From NCBI RefSeq assembly GCF_014596915.1, contig NZ_JACVWU010000003.1, positions 186,001 through 250,000 on the forward strand: a DNA stretch of 64,000 bases. The letters run 5' to 3'. A program made the position numbers and the translations under genes. Positions 60,341 through 64,000 of the stretch are shown here, one piece after another. A model generated the notes under the pieces. It made no database searches. It saw only the letters and a list, made by a program, of their open reading frames with translations, and was not told where the DNA came from. The stretch comes from Streptomyces sp. TRM68416. Lineage in GTDB: Bacteria > Actinomycetota > Actinomycetes > Streptomycetales > Streptomycetaceae. Each line of letters starts with the position of its first letter. The first letter of the stretch is position 1.

Positions 60341-61324
60341 TCACCCGGCGTGCGCCGCCTCCCTGATCGCCGCGACGATCCGGGCCTGCGCGACGCTCGT
60401 CGCCGTGTCGGCGGTGCCGCCCGCGCGGACGGCGTCGGCGAACCGGGTGAGCGTGTTGGCGCAGTGGTCGTCCGCCGGCAGGGTGCGCAGCTCCTGATGG
60501 TCCTGCCGGTCGATCCGGATCACCGGCCGGTGGTACGGGGGCGTGGTGAACGCGTGCTCGACGGTGATCCGGCCGGTGCTGCCCAGGAGTTGGTAGCGGG
60601 AGACGTAGAAGTGCTCCATGCCGAAGCCGACGTGGGCGGTGACCCCGTCGGCGTGCCGCAGCAGGGCGTCGCCCGCGATGTCGACGCCGTGGGCCGGGTG
60701 CGGCTTCAGGCTCGCGCCGAGGACGGTGAGTTCATCGCCGAGGAAGAACTGCGCGGCCCGCACCGGGTAGCCCGCACCGTCCAGCAGGGCCCCGCCGCCG
60801 AGGTCGGGACGCAGCCGGTGATCGTCCGCGGGGCGCGGCGGAATGGTGAACTGCGCCTGGATCGTGCGCAGTTCACCGATCGCGCCGTCGGCCACCAGGG
60901 CGCGTACGTAGTGGTGCTGGGCGTGGTGGACGAACATGTAGTTCTCCCACAGCACCAGCCCCGCCGACTCGGCGAGCGCCGCGAGGGCGGCCGTCTCGGC
61001 GGGGTCGGCGGTCAGCGGCTTCTCCGCGAGCACGTGCTTGCCCGCGTCGAGCGCCGCCCGCACCCACGGGGCGCGCAGCGCGGGCGGCAGCGGGATGTAC
61101 ACCGACTCGACCTCGGGATCCGCCAGCAGCTCCGGGTATCCGGCGACCGCGCGGGCGCCGAAGCGGGCGGCCACCTCCTTGGCCTTCTCGGGCGTACGGC
61201 TGGCGACCGCGGCCAGCCGCAGCCCGCCGGGGGCAGCGGCCAGGGCGGGCAGCACCTTGCGGACCGCGATGTCGGCGCAGCCGAGGAGCCCCAGGCCCAC
61301 GGGAGCGGTTGCCTCGCGCGTCAT
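60341..61324 (-). CDS. NDP-4-keto-deoxyhexose 3-ketoreductase (Gfo/Idh/MocA)
   Basis: 327 aa from ATG 61324, overlapping the 2,3-dehydratase stop by 4 nt (ATGA). N-terminal NAD(P) fold (GLLGCADIAVRKVLPAL), catalytic EKP motif (HVLAEKPLTAD) and a C-terminal substrate domain with GGGALLDGAGYPV. Close in type to deoxysugar 3-ketoreductases such as UrdT/LanT that act right after 2,3-dehydration to give 2,6-dideoxy-4-ketosugars with defined C-3 stereochemistry (known). Last gene of the cluster operon on this side. Confidence 0.85.
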   Translation of the reverse strand: MTREATAPVGLGLLGCADIAVRKVLPALAAAPGGLRLAAVASRTPEKAKEVAARFGARAVAGYPELLADPEVESVYIPLPPALRAPWVRAALDAGKHVLAEKPLTADPAETAALAALAESAGLVLWENYMFVHHAQHHYVRALVADGAIGELRTIQAQFTIPPRPADDHRLRPDLGGGALLDGAGYPVRAAQFFLGDELTVLGASLKPHPAHGVDIAGDALLRHADGVTAHVGFGMEHFYVSRYQLLGSTGRITVEHAFTTPPYHRPVIRIDRQDHQELRTLPADDHCANTLTRFADAVRAGGTADTATSVAQARIVAAIREAAHAG

Positions 61325-62646
61325 GGATTTCCCTGGTCCATCAGGCACGCGAGCAGCGAGCGTGCGACGACGTTGACATGGTTGCCGTAGCGGACGAACC
61401 CGGTCAGCTGGCGGCGGGTCATCCAGATGAAGTCCGCCGGCAGCCGGTCGGGGAAGTCGTCCGGGACCTCGACGAGGAGGTAGCGGTTCTCCGCGGCGTG
61501 GAAACGGCCGCCCTCCTCGGAGAGCACGGTGTCGAAGCGGATGCGGGAGGCGGGCGCCGACAGCACGTGGTCGAGGAACGGCGGGCGCAGCCCGGCGGGC
61601 AGATGCGCGTAGTTGCCGGGGACGCAGTTCACCGTCGGCGACATCTCCACCACGTCGGAGGTGCCCGCCTCGCTCTGGGCGTGCACCAGCACCTGCCAGT
61701 CCGCGTCCGGGCCGGAGCGCCGGCCGAGGAACGCGACCACCCCCCGGTCCACGGGGGCGAGCAGCGGCTGCGACCAGCGGGCCACCTCCCGGCTGCTGGC
61801 CTCCACGTCGACCCCGAGCACGGTGAAGAAGGCGCCCCGCTCGTGCTCGATGCGCTCCGGGCCCCGGCTCCAGCCCTTGACCTGGTTCAGCGGGATGCGC
61901 CGGCGCTCCAGTACGTGGCTGCTGCGCGCCTCGGTGAACCAGCTGAGGATCTCCGCCGTCGTGTGCGGCGCCGGGGCCTCGGGCTGCTCCCCGTACAGGA
62001 AGGGCAGGCCGGACAGGACGGTCCGGGAGTCCATGTTGACGACGTTGTCGATCCGCAGGAGGTCCTTCAGCAGCGGCAGGCTCACCCAGCGGAAGTTGTC
62101 GTGCGCGGGCACCTCGGCACCCTCGGGCACCTCGACGATCATGTTCCGGTTGCGTTTGGCGAGGAACCACGAGCCCTGCTCGGACTGGAGCGCGTCGAAG
62201 ACCCGCCGGCCCCGCCGGGGGTCCACGAAGAACTCCAGGTAGGGGACCGCGTTCCCGCGGTGCACGCGCGTGTAGTTGCTGCGCGTCGCCTGGACCGTCG
62301 GCGACAACTGCAGCGTGTTCACGTTGCCCGGCTCCATCTTCGCCTGCATCAGGCAGTACGGGACGCCGCCGAACCGCTGGACCAGGATCCCCAGGATGCC
62401 GATCTCGTCCTGGATGATGATCGGCTGCGTCCAGGTGCCGACGTCCTCGCCCAGCGACGCCTCGATCCCCTCCACGGTGAAGAAGCCGCCGCTGCGGTGC
62501 CCGAGGTTCCCGGTCACCGGGTCGAACCGCCAGCCGTCCAGACCGTCGAGCGGCACCGGCGTCACCCGGTAGTGGTTCGCCGCCCGCCGCTCCTCGAACC
62601 ACCGCAGGAACGCGGCGGTGTCCTCCAGCGGCGTGCCCCCGGTCAC
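61321..62646 (-). CDS. NDP-hexose 2,3-dehydratase
   Basis: 441 aa from GTG 62646, overlapping the aromatase stop by 4 nt (GTGA). It shows the internal duplication typical of this family: GGFFTVEGIEASLGEDVGTW in the first half and GAFFTVLGVDVEASSREVARW in the second, each followed by a WxQP segment and LQLSPTVQ / VEMSPTVN. It removes the C-2 hydroxyl in 2,6-dideoxysugar synthesis, giving an unstable enol that the downstream reductase traps. Names such as urdS/lanS apply to homologues; the exact identity is unproven. Confidence 0.9.
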   Translation of the reverse strand: MTGGTPLEDTAAFLRWFEERRAANHYRVTPVPLDGLDGWRFDPVTGNLGHRSGGFFTVEGIEASLGEDVGTWTQPIIIQDEIGILGILVQRFGGVPYCLMQAKMEPGNVNTLQLSPTVQATRSNYTRVHRGNAVPYLEFFVDPRRGRRVFDALQSEQGSWFLAKRNRNMIVEVPEGAEVPAHDNFRWVSLPLLKDLLRIDNVVNMDSRTVLSGLPFLYGEQPEAPAPHTTAEILSWFTEARSSHVLERRRIPLNQVKGWSRGPERIEHERGAFFTVLGVDVEASSREVARWSQPLLAPVDRGVVAFLGRRSGPDADWQVLVHAQSEAGTSDVVEMSPTVNCVPGNYAHLPAGLRPPFLDHVLSAPASRIRFDTVLSEEGGRFHAAENRYLLVEVPDDFPDRLPADFIWMTRRQLTGFVRYGNHVNVVARSLLACLMDQGNP

Positions 62647-63587
62647 TGCCGTGCCCTGGCTTCCGCGTAGTCCTTGGCGTGGCCGAGGGTGGCCCGGCTG
62701 TTGGTGCCCAGTGCGTTGCGCAGGAACGTACGGGCCTCGGGGACGCCCGCGTCCGGGCCCAGGATCGCGTGGATGTTCCCGGTGTTGACGATCACCGTGT
62801 GCTGGGAGGTGGCGGTGGTCACGCCCCGGTCGTCCTCGACCAGACTCCAGCACCCGGTGTGCAGGGCCATCAGCGCGGGCAGCGTGGTCTGCTTGTAGAC
62901 GATGCGCTGGTGCGGGAAGCACACCCGGACCGACTCCGTGGTGTGGGACGAGCCGTCCTTGGTCAGCGTGTCCATCCGCAGTACCTGGAGCCCCGGGATC
63001 TCCTCGCGCAGGTCCACCGCGGCCACGTGCGGCAGCCGCTCCTGCCACAGGTTCGCCTCGTTGATGAAGTCGTACACGTCCTTGGCGGAGCCGTTGATCT
63101 CGACGCTGTCCTCGAAGGACAGCATGAGGTCCGGCGTGCCGGTGGCCAGCTCCACGCTGGCCTTCAGCGCGGCGAGCTCCAGCCGGCTGTTGCGGTCCAC
63201 GGCCTGGTCGATCCACTCAAGTCCGGCCGGGTCGTCGTCCACGGCCCGGTAGTCGTGCAGCAGCCGCAGCCTGGTCCGGTCCGGCGCCACGGCCTCGGCG
63301 ATCCAGGTGCCGCCCATCGCGGCCACCGGCGGCGCCGACACCTCCTGGCGGAAGGTGATCCGCAGCGCCCCGGGGTCCAGGACGCGGCGCGACGTCCAGT
63401 TCTTCGCCGTGCCGTTGGCGGTCGCCCAGATCTGGATCCGCTCCTCGTCGCCCGCGTGCTCCACCCGTTCGACGTGGACGGACGGCGGGAAGATCAGCGG
63501 CCAGTTCTCCACCTCGGCGATCAGCCGGTACACCTCCGCAGCCGGAGCCTCGACGGTGATCTCGTGCTCGACCTCGCGTACGGTCAT
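62643..63587 (-). CDS. Type II polyketide didomain aromatase/cyclase
   Basis: 314 aa from ATG 63587 with GAGGTG upstream. Two START/SRPBCC-like halves: residues about 1-150 (HEITVEAPAAEVYRLIAEVENWPLIFPPSVHVE) and about 155-314 (SVEINGSAKDVYDFINEANLW). This is the didomain form (ActVII/UrdL/LanL type) that closes and aromatises the first ring of C9-reduced polyketides. It follows the ketoreductase gene after 91 nt with a tandem repeat. Confidence 0.93.
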   Translation of the reverse strand: MTVREVEHEITVEAPAAEVYRLIAEVENWPLIFPPSVHVERVEHAGDEERIQIWATANGTAKNWTSRRVLDPGALRITFRQEVSAPPVAAMGGTWIAEAVAPDRTRLRLLHDYRAVDDDPAGLEWIDQAVDRNSRLELAALKASVELATGTPDLMLSFEDSVEINGSAKDVYDFINEANLWQERLPHVAAVDLREEIPGLQVLRMDTLTKDGSSHTTESVRVCFPHQRIVYKQTTLPALMALHTGCWSLVEDDRGVTTATSQHTVIVNTGNIHAILGPDAGVPEARTFLRNALGTNSRATLGHAKDYAEARARQ

Positions 63588-63620
63588 GATCGGTGCCACC
63601 TCTTTCGACGGCGTCGCAAG

Positions 63621-63657
63621 ACGCGGGGAGTCGGAACGCGGGGAGTCGGAACGCGGG
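63621..63657. repeat. 15-bp tandem repeat, 2.5 copies
   Basis: Unit ACGCGGGGAGTCGGA at 63621-63635 and 63636-63650, partial copy 63651-63657. It lies in the gap between the ketoreductase stop and the aromatase start, outside coding sequence. Confidence 0.8.
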
Positions 63658-63678
63658 TGTTCGGAAGGAGAAGGGGCG

Positions 63679-64000
63679 TCAGAAGTTGCCGAGCCCGCCG
63701 CAGACGTTGAGCGCCTGCGCGGTGATGGCGGCGGCGGTGTCGCTGACCAGGTAGCCGACGAGGCCGGCGACCTCCTCGGGGGTGGAGTACCGGCCCAGCG
63801 GGATCTTCGCCTGGAACTTCTGCAGGATCTGCTCCTCGGTGGTGTCGTACGCGGCCGCGTACCCCGAGCGCACCCGCTGCGCCATGGGCGTCTCCACATA
63901 GCCCGGGCAGACCGCGTTGACGGTGATCCCGGTGGGCGCCAGCTCGTTGCCGAGGGCCTTGGTGAAGCCGACCACCCCGTGCTTGGAGGCCGAGTAGGGG
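63679..64000 (-). CDS. Polyketide C9-ketoreductase (SDR), 5' part outside window
   Basis: The C-terminal about 107 residues of an ActIII-like short-chain dehydrogenase; the N-terminal part lies right of position 64000. The catalytic YSASK is encoded right at the window edge, followed by VVGFTKALGNELAPTGITVNAVCPGYVETPMA and the C-terminus ITAQALNVCGGLGNF, both highly typical of type II PKS ketoreductases. It reduces the C-9 ketone of the nascent decaketide, setting up the aromatase encoded next. Confidence 0.93.
   Translation of the reverse strand, partial: PYSASKHGVVGFTKALGNELAPTGITVNAVCPGYVETPMAQRVRSGYAAAYDTTEEQILQKFQAKIPLGRYSTPEEVAGLVGYLVSDTAAAITAQALNVCGGLGNF

Noticed and set aside
1..64000. 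tRNA, rRNA, CRISPR, transposase or integrase
   Set aside because: No cloverleaf with a TTCRANNC-type loop, no regularly spaced repeats, and no DDE or recombinase motifs were noticed in any frame; a dedicated search could still find weak candidates.

Overview
The window reads as chromosomal DNA of a Streptomyces. GC is very high with near-saturated GC at third codon positions, GTG starts are frequent, several genes seem to start at or next to their promoter (leaderless), intercistronic ATGA/GTGA overlaps are common, and Tat or lipoprotein signals sit on exported proteins. From memory, the gene order (chitin-oligosaccharide ABC operon, ROK regulator, xylose ABC operon, dxs, fadB/thiolase, RNase D, hemE, hemY-hemQ, murC, msrB) follows the core-chromosome segment around SCO6002-SCO6061 of S. 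coelicolor; no alignment could be run. The right end leaves that core and enters a type II polyketide cluster.

Layout. 1-3.6 kb: minus-strand set of a metallopeptidase/VWA-type protein (cut by the window edge), a MoxR-type AAA ATPase and an unknown protein, with a short tandem repeat between the last two. 3.7-18.8 kb: carbohydrate island with a GH67 alpha-glucuronidase, a small secreted protein, a GH92 alpha-mannosidase, ngcEFG (GlcNAc/chitin oligosaccharide uptake, no ATPase gene), the ROK regulator rok7B7 and xylFGH. Likely operators and terminators are visible. 18.9-30.7 kb: central metabolism and housekeeping: dxs, a NYN/PIN-like nuclease, a propeller-like protein, a fatty-acid beta-oxidation pair, RNase D, an orphan LuxR-type response regulator, a DUF3000 protein and hemE. 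30.8-36.3 kb: tctABC tricarboxylate transporter, divergent from a response regulator with no kinase beside it, then a rhomboid protease. 36.4-42.9 kb: CoA-disulfide-reductase-like flavoprotein, DUF4349 lipoprotein, hemY and hemQ (haem synthesis, probably the coproporphyrin route) and a secreted TAP-like peptidase.

43.1-45.4 kb holds what I consider the least described module: a TIGR04222-type membrane protein next to a DUF692/MNIO iron oxidase that appears fused to a DUF2063-like partner domain. A hairpin overlaps the ribosome-binding site of the MNIO gene. 45.4-58.0 kb: exported propeller protein, Pth2-like hydrolase, 60-aa zinc-ribbon protein coupled to a polysaccharide deacetylase, FAD-Rieske oxidoreductase, Tat-exported DUF839 protein, beta-carbonic anhydrase, ZapE, RibD-like reductase, a small unknown, murC and msrB.

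58.0-60.3 kb is a junction. It holds a decayed MFS transporter and a 65-bp fragment nearly identical to part of the neighbouring alpha/beta-hydrolase gene. From 60.3 kb to the right edge, four overlapping or adjacent minus-strand genes (deoxysugar 3-ketoreductase, NDP-hexose 2,3-dehydratase, didomain aromatase/cyclase, polyketide ketoreductase) form the left end of a glycosylated aromatic polyketide cluster, of the angucycline type if the analogy holds. No tRNA, rRNA, CRISPR array, intact transposase or origin was recognised.
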